Source of the DNA: Kiritimatiellia bacterium
GTDB taxonomy: Bacteria; Verrucomicrobiota; Kiritimatiellia; RFP12; UBA1067
Assembly: GCA_017999015.1 (NCBI GenBank)
Contig: JAGOBZ010000080.1
Span: 1 to 10,443 of the forward strand
Direction of reading: 5' to 3'
DNA: 10,443 bases
Part shown: positions 1 through 7,500 of the stretch, in pieces
Layout: the number at the start of each line of letters is the position of its first letter
How positions within the stretch are numbered: position 1 is the stretch's first letter
Made by a program: the position numbers and the translations under genes
Notes under the pieces: generated by a model
Told to the model about the DNA's origin: nothing
What the model saw: only the letters and a program-made list of their open reading frames with translations
Database searches by the model: none

Positions 1-1609
1 CACACAGGCGAACCACAGCCGCAAGCGCCGCCTCGTCAGCGACCTCGACGCGCCAGCGCGCCCAGCCGCCGACCTGATAAAAAGACCAGCGCGCCAGCGC
101 GCCGAACGGCACCGTCTCCACGCCCTGGAGTGCCATCAATGCCGCCTCGAACCCCTCGGGATCCCGGCGTGCCGGCCAGCCGTGCGCGAGATCTTCGCGG
201 ACCAAGCCCGCCATGCCGATCACATCGCCTGCGCCCGCAATCACAGCCAAATCGCCCGATGCCAGCGTCTGCCTCAGGTAGGCCCACACCTCCTCCTGCG
301 TGCGCGCCAACTTGAGGCGCGGTCCGAGGCGCGGGGCGTCTCCGGCGGCAGCCGTCTCCGGCCCGCGCTCTGCCTGCCGAAACCAGGCATACAGATCTTC
401 GATGCAGCCGCCCTCCAGCGGCGCTTCCGAGGCCGCGTAAACCGGCAGCAGGATCACTTCGTCGGCCTCGGCGAAAGCCGGGGGAAACTCCGGCCCCAAA
501 GCCCGCGTGCGCGTATAACGGTGCGGCTGGAAGACCACCACCAAACGCGCGGGACGCTCATCGCGCGCCATCGCCAGCGCGGCCTTCAGCTCCGCCGGAT
601 GATGCGCGTAGTCGGTCACGATCCGAATGCCCTGCACATCCGCCACGCACTCATAGCGACGCCCGGGCAGCTCGTCGCAGGCGCGCGGCAGCGCCGCAAA
701 CACGGCCTCCGGCTCAAAGCCCAGCAGCAGCGCGGCGGCGGCGGCGCCTAGCGCGTTGACCGCGTTGTGCCGCCCCGACACGCCAAGCGTCAAACGGCCT
801 TGAGGCACCCCGCGCCACCACACGTCAAACGAGACGCGCCCCGCTTCGACGCGCACCTCCGCCGCACGCAGCTCGGCGTCCGCCGCCACGCCGTAACGCA
901 ATACCGGCACTGTGGCCGAAGCGGCCACACGGTCTGCCCGCGCATTATCACAGCAGACCGCGACACCTTCGCGCGTGCGGGCAACCACCGAGGTAAAACA
1001 GGCGGTCAGCGCCGCCTCGCCGTCAAAGTGCTCCAAATGGTCGAGATCGATGTTGGTGAGCACCGTGACGGCAGGCGCATACCGCGCGAGCGTGCCGTCA
1101 CTCTCATCCGCTTCAGCCACCAGCAGATCGCCGCCGCCCCAGCCGGCCACGCCGCCCAAATGTGCGGTGGCGCCGCCGATGCACCAGCCCGGCGCAGCCC
1201 CCAGTTCCTGCAGCAGCCGCGCCGTGAAACAGCTTGTGGTGGTCTTGCCGTGTGCGCCGCAGATGGCGACACCGCGTACGCCCGACACCAGCTCCGCCAA
1301 AACATCGCCGCGGCGGAAGACCGGCAGACCGTGTTCGCGTGCCGCGCGCAGCTCGGGATCAGACGCCGGAATCGCCGGCGTGACGATCACGCGGTCGGCC
1401 GCCGCCAGATGCAAGGGATCATGGCCGCGGGCAACACGCACGTTGCTCGCGCGCAGCCAGCCGGACCATGCGTTCAGGTGCGCGTCGCACCCGCTGACAG
1501 TCCACCCGCGCCGCGCGAGCAGATACGCCACGCCAGCCATGCCCACGCCGCAGACGCCCAGCATGTGCACACGGCCTGGCACCCCCCACTGACCCGCATC
1601 CTGTTTCAC
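1..1609 (-). CDS. murC: MurC-MurB fusion (UDP-N-acetylmuramate-L-alanine ligase, then start of UDP-MurNAc dehydrogenase); 3' end outside window
   Basis: A cytoplasmic peptidoglycan-precursor enzyme. MurC adds L-Ala to UDP-MurNAc using ATP; MurB reduces the enolpyruvyl group one step earlier. The frame is open for 536 codons from a GTG at 1609 to the window edge. MurC hallmarks in order: nucleotide-binding GVCGVGMAG near residues 18-26, P-loop GAHGKTTT at 118-125, EADESDGT at 166-173, NIDLDHLEHF at 186-195, DYAHHPAE at 333-340, FQPHRYTRT at 360-368 and GAGDV at 459-463. After a linker (about 476-490) the chain continues in frame with PFGALARWSFYQVGGWARW at 501-519, which resembles the N-terminal FAD-binding part of MurB (P-L....T....GG.A). 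The start is not firm: in-frame GTGs at 1582 and 1570 are alternatives, and GGGTGGG six bases upstream of 1609 is only a weak ribosome site. It lies 40 nt downstream of sppA on the same strand and is probably cotranscribed. Fusion of MurC to another precursor enzyme is known (MurC-Ddl in Chlamydia). The MurC call is very secure, the MurB call good but based on a short stretch. Confidence 0.93.
   Translation of the reverse strand, partial: MKQDAGQWGVPGRVHMLGVCGVGMAGVAYLLARRGWTVSGCDAHLNAWSGWLRASNVRVARGHDPLHLAAADRVIVTPAIPASDPELRAAREHGLPVFRRGDVLAELVSGVRGVAICGAHGKTTTSCFTARLLQELGAAPGWCIGGATAHLGGVAGWGGGDLLVAEADESDGTLARYAPAVTVLTNIDLDHLEHFDGEAALTACFTSVVARTREGVAVCCDNARADRVAASATVPVLRYGVAADAELRAAEVRVEAGRVSFDVWWRGVPQGRLTLGVSGRHNAVNALGAAAAALLLGFEPEAVFAALPRACDELPGRRYECVADVQGIRIVTDYAHHPAELKAALAMARDERPARLVVVFQPHRYTRTRALGPEFPPAFAEADEVILLPVYAASEAPLEGGCIEDLYAWFRQAERGPETAAAGDAPRLGPRLKLARTQEEVWAYLRQTLASGDLAVIAGAGDVIGMAGLVREDLAHGWPARRDPEGFEAALMALQGVETVPFGALARWSFYQVGGWARWRVEVADEAALAAVVRLC
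911..929. repeat. 8-bp inverted repeat with 3-nt loop inside murC
   Basis: TGTGGCCG at 911-918 and CGGCCACA at 922-929 pair perfectly around AAG. It is within the MurC central domain codons. In DNA this GC-rich such small hairpins arise by chance, and no function is claimed. Confidence 0.5.
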
Positions 1610-1649
1610 GTCCTGCCCACCCTGTAGCGCACCCGCGCCGACGGCCGCG

Positions 1650-2702
1650 CTACCACGTCCAACGGTACATCAAACGGCGATCCATCGCTTCGCTCAGCCA
1701 GCGCCGCCACCCTGCGTTCACCCCGATCCCGGGACGCGCCGCAAAGAGGTCCATCAACGTCACATGCTCTTCATAGCGGATCACCCTGACCGTCTCGGTC
1801 TCCAGCAACTCCGCCATCGCCGTCTGCGCATCCGCACTGTAGCCGATCGCATCGATCAGCTTGTGCTGCAGCGCATCGCCCGCCAGGAACACGCGGCCAT
1901 CGGCGAGCGGCGCCACGGTCTCTTTCGGCAGCTTGCGATGTTCGGCCACCAGGGAGACAAAGCGTTCATGCATGGCCGAGATCACCTTTTGCAGCAGCTC
2001 CTTCTGCTCGGGCTTGACCTCATGGAACGGGTTGAGCAGATCCTTGTTGTCGCCGGACTTGATGGTCACATCCTGCACGCCCAGTTTGACTGCCAGCTCT
2101 TTGATGTTGTACGACTGCATGATCACGCCGATGGAACCGGTCAGGGTCGTCGGATGCGCCAGGATCCGGTCGGACGCGAGCGCGATGTAATATGCGCCGG
2201 ACGCGGCCACATCGCCCATGAGCGACACGATGAAGCGTCCCTCCTGCGCCTTCTTGAAGTCGAGCAGCGCTTTGTAGATGATGTCGCTGTCCGTGATGCC
2301 GCCGCCGCCGCTATTGATCTCCAGCAACAGGCCCCGCACTTCAGGATCATAAGTCGCGCGGCGGATCGAGCGCAGCACCGTATTGGCGTTACCCGCATAC
2401 CACGCCGAATCGCCCAGCATGATCATGCCGCTGACCGGCACGCGCACGACTTTCAATTCGCCCTGACCGGATGACCAGCGCTCGATCATGTCCGGCGCAT
2501 CATCCTCGCCTACATCGTAGGCTGAACCGTGTGACTTGAACAGACTATCCAGAGGACTGCCCGTCCGCGTTGAAAGCGCGCCCAGACCTCCCATCAGCGC
2601 CAACGCGACCAGCACGCCGAGGCCAACAAACAAAATGAGGATCAGCGCGCAACCGAATCCGCAACCGCGCCCTCTACGAGTGTTTTCCTGACTCTCCGCC
2701 AT
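1650..2702 (-). CDS. sppA: Signal peptide peptidase SppA, short membrane-anchored form (family S49)
   Basis: A serine protease that cuts remnant signal peptides in the cytoplasmic membrane. It is 350 residues, close to the short Bacillus-type SppA. Residues 1-14 are polar and basic, followed by one strong membrane helix at about 15-40. The S49 core follows: LLLEINSGGGGI at 125-136, GDVAASGAYYIA at 163-174 with nucleophile Ser168, LTGSIGVI at 187-194, and SGDNKDLLNPF at 216-226 with general base Lys220. The Ser-to-Lys distance of 52 equals that of Bacillus subtilis SppA (Ser147/Lys199), known from the family. The usual NSPGG of the first motif reads NSGGG here (Pro replaced by Gly132). The ATG at 2702 has a GGGGGGA ribosome site five bases upstream, and a candidate promoter lies further upstream. 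The stop is TAG. The next gene, murC, starts 40 nt downstream, suggesting one transcript. Function is confident from the dyad and the single anchor; the substrate is inferred from family. Confidence 0.95.
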   Translation of the reverse strand: MAESQENTRRGRGCGFGCALILILFVGLGVLVALALMGGLGALSTRTGSPLDSLFKSHGSAYDVGEDDAPDMIERWSSGQGELKVVRVPVSGMIMLGDSAWYAGNANTVLRSIRRATYDPEVRGLLLEINSGGGGITDSDIIYKALLDFKKAQEGRFIVSLMGDVAASGAYYIALASDRILAHPTTLTGSIGVIMQSYNIKELAVKLGVQDVTIKSGDNKDLLNPFHEVKPEQKELLQKVISAMHERFVSLVAEHRKLPKETVAPLADGRVFLAGDALQHKLIDAIGYSADAQTAMAELLETETVRVIRYEEHVTLMDLFAARPGIGVNAGWRRWLSEAMDRRLMYRWTW

Positions 2703-2734
2703 ACACGTCCCCCCTTCGGGTAAAATCCGGCATC

Positions 2735-2743
2735 ATCATAGCA
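2735..2743 (-). promoter_or_regulatory. Candidate extended -10 promoter of sppA-murC
   Basis: On the minus strand the sequence reads TGCTATGAT, an extended -10 element (TGn plus TATGAT, four of six bases as in TATAAT at the key positions). Transcription would begin near 2728, giving a leader of about 26 nt that carries the GGGGGGA ribosome site. The -35 region at a spacing of 17-18 is poor (GGTACG/TGGTAC), which is usual for extended -10 promoters. The 5' leader also contains a tiny CCC-GAA-GGG fold just upstream of the start codon. Call made by eye from consensus only. Confidence 0.45.
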
Positions 2744-2786
2744 CACCCCGCCTTCCCCGTACCATGCGATTATGCCCTGTCTTGCT

Positions 2787-2815
2787 TTGACTGCGGCGGC
2801 GCCCGACAGTATCCT
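2787..2815 (+). promoter_or_regulatory. Sigma70-like promoter of trmL, predicting a leaderless mRNA
   Basis: TTGACT at 2787-2792 (five of six to TTGACA) and TATCCT at 2810-2815 (four of six to TATAAT) are separated by exactly 17 bp. With the -10 ending at 2815, position +1 falls at or near 2822, which is the A of the trmL ATG. No Shine-Dalgarno sequence lies before that ATG, in keeping with leaderless translation. The element is AT-richer than the surrounding GC-rich DNA. The promoter is divergent from the sppA promoter about 50 bp away, so the two could share a regulator, though I see no clear operator. Confidence 0.6.
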
Positions 2816-2821
2816 GTGCGC

Positions 2822-3328
2822 ATGACTACCCCGCTCCATCTCGTGCTGGTCAAACCGCAGATCCCGCACAACACCGGTGCGATCGGCCGCCTGTGCGTGG
2901 GCCTCGACTGCGCGCTGCACCTCGTCCGTCCGCTGGGGTTCCACCTCTCTGACGACTACGTCCGCCGCGCCGGTCTGGATTACTGGCAGCACCTGCGCCT
3001 TGCCGTGCATGATTCGTGGTCCGATTTTCTCGCCGCCGTGCGGCCGCCGCGCCTCTTCTTCCTCAGCACGCGCGGCACGCGCACGCTCTTCGACTGCGCC
3101 TTCCAGCCAGACGACGCGCTGGTTTTCGGCAACGAGGGGTCCGGCCTGCCGCCCCCCTTCTACAGCGACTACCGCGACCGCCTCGTCACCCTGCCCATGC
3201 CCGGCCCGCACGCGCGCAGCATCAACCTGGCCAACGCCGCCGCCGTCGCGGCGTACGAATTCCACCGTCAGGTCGGCGCCCTCACCCCCAGCCCGGAGAC
3301 GCCCCCATGCGCCGCCCCCCCTGCCTGA
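2822..3328 (+). CDS. trmL: tRNA (cytidine(34)-2'-O)-methyltransferase TrmL, SPOUT family
   Basis: Methylates the 2'-OH of the wobble nucleotide (C34 or cmnm5U34) of tRNA-Leu isoacceptors with S-adenosylmethionine; a small cytoplasmic dimeric knot protein. The 168 residues include the N-terminal family motif PQIPHNTGAIGRLC at 12-25, PLGF at 37-40, RRAGLDYW at 48-55, the cofactor-site motif FGNEGSGLP at 102-110 (usually FGPE/FGSE..GLP) and the knot motif RSINLANAAAVAAYE at 132-146. Length is close to the 157 residues of the Escherichia coli enzyme, plus a Pro/Ala-rich tail of about 17 residues that overlaps the next gene. I choose ATG 2822 over the in-frame GTG at 2816 because the protein then begins MTTPLHLVLV, as family members do, and because the promoter upstream places +1 at this ATG. 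The downstream lyase starts inside this gene, so the two are likely cotranscribed. Confidence 0.93.
   Translation: MTTPLHLVLVKPQIPHNTGAIGRLCVGLDCALHLVRPLGFHLSDDYVRRAGLDYWQHLRLAVHDSWSDFLAAVRPPRLFFLSTRGTRTLFDCAFQPDDALVFGNEGSGLPPPFYSDYRDRLVTLPMPGPHARSINLANAAAVAAYEFHRQVGALTPSPETPPCAAPPA
3295..3298 (+). promoter_or_regulatory. Ribosome binding site deciding the lyase start
   Basis: GGAG lies within the 3' end of trmL, eight bases upstream of the ATG at 3307. It supports that ATG, which is followed at once by a textbook signal peptide, as the real start even though the frame is open for about 290 nt further upstream. Confidence 0.6.
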
Positions 3329-4527
3329 CCCGCCTGCCCTTGCTGCTTCTGCTCGCCGCGCTGCGCACGGCCGCCGCTGAGTATTTCGTTTCGACCTACG
3401 GCCGCGACACAGAGGCCGGTTCCATGGAACACCCGTTCGCCACGCTGCGGCGAGCACAGGAAGCCGCGCGCCCCGGCGACACCGTCTGGTTGCGGGGCGG
3501 CACCTACACCCTGCGCGAGGAGCAGATCGCGCGCCGCCACAAGATCTGGGCGTCGGTGATCCTGCTCGACCGCAGCGGTGAGCCCGGCCGGCCCATCCGC
3601 TACGCGGCCTACGGCGGCGAGCGCGTGATCTTTGACTTTTCCGCAGTCAAGCCGCACGGGTTCCGCGTCTCGGCCGTCCACACCACCGGTTCCTGGCTGC
3701 ATCTTGAGGGCTTTGAAATCACCGGCGTCCAGGTCACCCTGACCGGGCACACGCAATCCATCTGCGTCGAGAATGCCGGCTCCCACAACCGCTTTGAGCG
3801 CCTCGTGATGCGCGAAGGCATGGCAATCGGTTACTACAGCACACGCGGCGCGAACAACCTGGTGATCCACTGCGACGCCTTCCGCAACGATGACCCGGTC
3901 TCTGAAGGTGGCCGCGGCGGCAATGTGGACGGCTTCGGCTGCCATCCCGCGCGCGGCGGCACCAACAATGTGTTTCGCGGCTGCCGCGCCTGGTTCAATA
4001 GTGACGACGGCTATGACTGCATTAACGCGCACGAGCCGGTGGTGTTTGAGGCTTGCTGGGCCTTCTGGAACGGGTTCAGCCACGACTTTGTGAAACGCGC
4101 CGACGGCAACGGCTTCAAGGCCGGCGGCTACGGCTCGACACCGGCGGCACGCCTGCCCCGTCCGATCCCGCGCCATGCGGTCCTCCGCTGCCTCGCCTAC
4201 GGCAACAAGGCCGCCGGGTTCTACGCCAACCACCACCCCGGCGGCTGCGATTGGATCGGCAACGCCGCCTGCCGCAACGCCAAGGATTTCAGCATGCTCG
4301 GACGCTTGTCCGACAACCGCACCGATGTCCCTGGCTACGGTCATCTGCTGGCCAGCAACACGACTTGCACGGGCCGGATGAACCTGGTGAATATCGCGAC
4401 CAACCGCTGCGCCCTGTCAGAGAACCGCTTCGGCGAGACGTGGCCGCGGCTGGACGAACGCCTGCTCACCGCCCCGCGCGCGCCGGACGGCAGCCTGCCC
4501 GCGCTGCCGCCTCCCTTCGCGCGCTGA
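3307..4527 (+). CDS. Secreted polysaccharide lyase family 9 (pectate-lyase-like parallel beta-helix)
   Basis: A predicted exported beta-elimination enzyme acting on acidic polysaccharide such as polygalacturonate. The 406-residue product starts with a signal peptide (basic MRR, LLLLL core, likely cut after TAAA near residue 24). The mature part opens with YFVSTYGRDTEAGS-type and PGDTVWLRGGTY motifs (57-67) typical of right-handed beta-helix lyases. The PL9 active site looks complete: Asp208 in GNVDGFG, Asp233/Asp234/Asp237 in NSDDGYD and Lys271 in DGNGFKAGG. In the characterised Pel9A the equivalents are three or four Ca2+-binding aspartates and a catalytic lysine, with almost the same spacing. 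About eleven cysteines remain in the mature chain, many for a secreted protein. No carbohydrate-binding module is attached. It overlaps trmL by 22 nt and converges on the CotH gene with a 9-bp gap. The exact substrate cannot be told, since PL9 includes more than one activity. The family call is confident. Confidence 0.88.
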   Translation: MRRPPCLTRLPLLLLLAALRTAAAEYFVSTYGRDTEAGSMEHPFATLRRAQEAARPGDTVWLRGGTYTLREEQIARRHKIWASVILLDRSGEPGRPIRYAAYGGERVIFDFSAVKPHGFRVSAVHTTGSWLHLEGFEITGVQVTLTGHTQSICVENAGSHNRFERLVMREGMAIGYYSTRGANNLVIHCDAFRNDDPVSEGGRGGNVDGFGCHPARGGTNNVFRGCRAWFNSDDGYDCINAHEPVVFEACWAFWNGFSHDFVKRADGNGFKAGGYGSTPAARLPRPIPRHAVLRCLAYGNKAAGFYANHHPGGCDWIGNAACRNAKDFSMLGRLSDNRTDVPGYGHLLASNTTCTGRMNLVNIATNRCALSENRFGETWPRLDERLLTAPRAPDGSLPALPPPFAR

Positions 4528-4536
4528 GGCGCGGGC

Positions 4537-7500
4537 TCACGGGCCGTCCCACTCCAGCCGCAACCGGTAGAAGCGCTGCGGTGCCGGCACGGGGTCGCGC
4601 AAAATCAGCCACCCGCCGTCCAGCCGAGCCGGCAGATCCAGCCGCGAATCGAAGAGCCGCTGCGCCGCGCTCCAATCACTCAGGGTTGCTGAGGCCTCAA
4701 CCACGCAGGTCACGTCGTCACGCCCGGGATCGTAAGGGAAGCGGTACGCCCAGCCTTCGACCGTCTCCTCGCAGCGCGGATACCGCAGCGCCGCAGGCGT
4801 TTCCCATCCCATGCCCAGCGCGTAACGCGTCAGGTTGGCAATCCCGTCGCCGGTCGGCGCGGCCCACGGCCCCGCCACCGCCTCGTCGTCGCACGCTTCC
4901 GGCGTGGCAAACGCCTGCTCCCGCCAGGCGCGGTACGACGCCGGCGCCGCGCCGAAGCGCACCTCCACCACGCGCCCCTCTTCCTCGGGCCCGCTCCACG
5001 CCACGCGTACCGGCACCGTCACCACCTGCGCGTCCCCGGCCAGCCGCCACCGCATCCCGCCAAAAAGATGTTCCCCCACCGCGTCCGGCACATACACCGC
5101 CTGCGGCGCGGCCCGCACCGCCGCCGCCAGCCCGGCATCCAGCGGCGCGAACAGCGCCCCGCGGAATGTCGTGCCGCTGCCGGAAACATAGAGCCGCAGC
5201 CCGCCCAGCGCCCCGGAAATAGCCGCTGTACGCAAGACCCCGTTGACGCGCACGTCGTCGCCGGCCTGCTGCAACACCGCCTCGATCACGACGCCCCCCG
5301 CCGCCGGCACGGTGATCACATTGCCGCCCTCAATCCGCACCGCGCCCGCGCCGCCGAGCGCGCCCAGCACTGCGCTGCCCGCAAAGGTCAACGTTCCGTC
5401 CGCCACCTCGACCGCCGCCGTCAGGGCCGTGCCGGACGGCAGCATCAGCGTTCCGGCCCCGCTCTTGACCAACCGGCTGCCACCCTCCAGCGTGCCCGCC
5501 AGCAGCAGCGTGTTGCCCGTCCCCTCCACATGCACCCCCGCCGCGCCGACCAGCCTGAGCGGCGAGTCCAGCATCGCCTGATTGCCCTGCGCACCCGGGT
5601 CGTAGCGCAGCGCCCCGCTCTTGCCGAGGCCCGCACACTCCGGCAATGCCGCATCACGCCCGAGCCCCTCGACGGTCACCGTGCCGCCCAACGCGTAGAC
5701 ACGCGGCACACCGCCCGAACTGCCCGACGTCATCCTCACCTGCCCGCCCGGCTGCACCCTCACGCCGGCCGCCTGCGCCGGCGCGGCCGGTGCCGTCATG
5801 CTCAGCACACCCTCCTCAACCTCCACCGCGCCCGTGAATGTTTTGCCGTCGCCCGTCAGCGACGCCATTCCCGCGCCGCGCTTGATCAGTCCGCCGGCAC
5901 CGCTCCACGCCTCGCGCAGGCGCAACGCGCCATACTCGCCATTCCCACCCAGATTCGCAACATCCAGCTCCAGCGGCGTGTGCAGCACGCAACCGGATCC
6001 GACCGCAAACTCAGCCCAGCCTGTTCCGCTGCCGCACACGCGGATACACGCGTTCCCCTCGGCGCCGCCGTCCAGGTGCACCGCATAGCCCGCCGCCGCG
6101 TCGCGCAACCGCGTGACAGACGCTCCGTCCTGTTCAAAGGTGAGCCGGCCCACGGTCACCGCCTGTTGCACCACGATGTTCCGGTCCGTCGCCGCCGCCG
6201 GGATCCGCACCTGCGTCCCGGCCCCGTCCGGCACCAGATGCCCCTGCCAATTCGTCGCGACCTGCCACGCACCGTCCCCGGCCGGCAGGAACACCGGCTC
6301 GGGATAGATCAGGCTGAACGAGGCTTCGCACAGCGCGCTCCACACGCCTTGATCCAGCACGCGCGCCTTGATGACGCCCGCGTTCGTCACCGTCACGCCA
6401 GCGCCGCACGCCACCGCCGTGTCGGCGACCGCGCCTGAGAACGCCACGCGCGGGTCGCTGCCGTCAACCGTCACATACACCGTGCCCTGCGCCGCGCTGA
6501 CGCCGACCTCCGCCCCGTAAGCCAGCGTGCCGCCATGCGGGGTGAACGACGGCGCCGCAAGCGCGGGATACAAGCCGGCGGCGCGGAGCTGATTCACAAA
6601 CACCCCTGTCCGCGCCGGAAAATAGTCGGACAGCAGCCGCGCCCGTTCCGCCGCCCACTCGTTGGTGCCGTAGCGCGGGATCGCGCCGCCCGGCGTCACG
6701 TCGCGGCGGTATGCGCCCCAGCGCGCGGCCTCGCCGTAGACGGCAGGCTCGACCTGCGCCGCCAGCGCCGCGTACGACGCGGCCGCATTCGAAGGCGTTA
6801 AGGCGCCGTCGTTAAAGAGACAGCGGTGCGCGCGGTCAGCGAAGCGCAGGCGATACTCGGCGTTTGTGCACAGCGCCGTGTGCAGATAGGCAGGCCCGGA
6901 AGTGTGGGTCACGCCGGTGCGGTTGTCGCTCAGCGACTCCAGCGTGCGCTCGGAGTCCCAGCAGAAAAAGAGGTAGCCGGCCCCCGGTTCGCGGCGGCGC
7001 ACCGCATTCCAATTGTGGTGCGGCCAATCGCCATTGCCCCCATAAAAATTGATCAGCATGTAGTCGATCAAAGGGTCGATCGCCAGATAACGGCCGATCG
7101 CCTCAAACCCGTCGCGCGTGCTGACGCCGGCCTTCGCGAGGGCATGCATCGCGTTCCATGCCACGTTGTCGCCGTCGCGGATGCCATCCGGCGTCATAGC
7201 GTCGAAATCCTCGCGCTCGCCGCCCAATCGGGAGGCCGCAAAGGCGGCATCCGGCCGCTCGGAGACGTTGTAGAGGCCCCAGTAGAGTCCGTTGAAGAAA
7301 AGGTGCACATGATTGCCGCGCGCGCCGAGGCCGCTCATCGCCACCTGCGTGTTGCGGATCCACTGGTCGCGCATGTTGGAGCCGCGCAACCGCTGGGCGC
7401 CGTCGTTGTGCGTCCAGGCGTTGTTGTACTCCGCGCGCAGGATAAGCGTGTTGAAATCCACCAGCGGCGTACCGCCCTCGGCCAGCACCGGTGCCTCCAG

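Noticed and set aside
182..1627. Plus-strand open frames over 182-751, 767-1627 and 912-1592
   Set aside because: They lie opposite the MurC coding frame, which has every family motif, and their translations are low-complexity Arg/Ala/Pro.
3016..3306. Upstream extension of the lyase frame to a start at 3016
   Set aside because: The added residues are Arg/Pro/Ala-rich out-of-frame trmL; the signal peptide and GGAG site fix the start at 3307.
2642..4344. Minus-strand open frames at 2642-3457 and 3268-4344
   Set aside because: Opposite well-supported trmL and PL9 genes; no motif, no ribosome site, and the first would span the sppA start and promoter region.
4520..4533. Small stem (CGCGC-TGAG-GCGCG) at the convergent junction as a bidirectional terminator
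   Set aside because: Only five pairs and no T-run on either side; chance hairpins of this size are frequent here.
4537..4560. PEP-CTERM or LPXTG-like sorting signal at the end of the giant protein
   Set aside because: The chain ends FYRLRLEWDGP without the motif, hydrophobic segment and basic tail such signals need.
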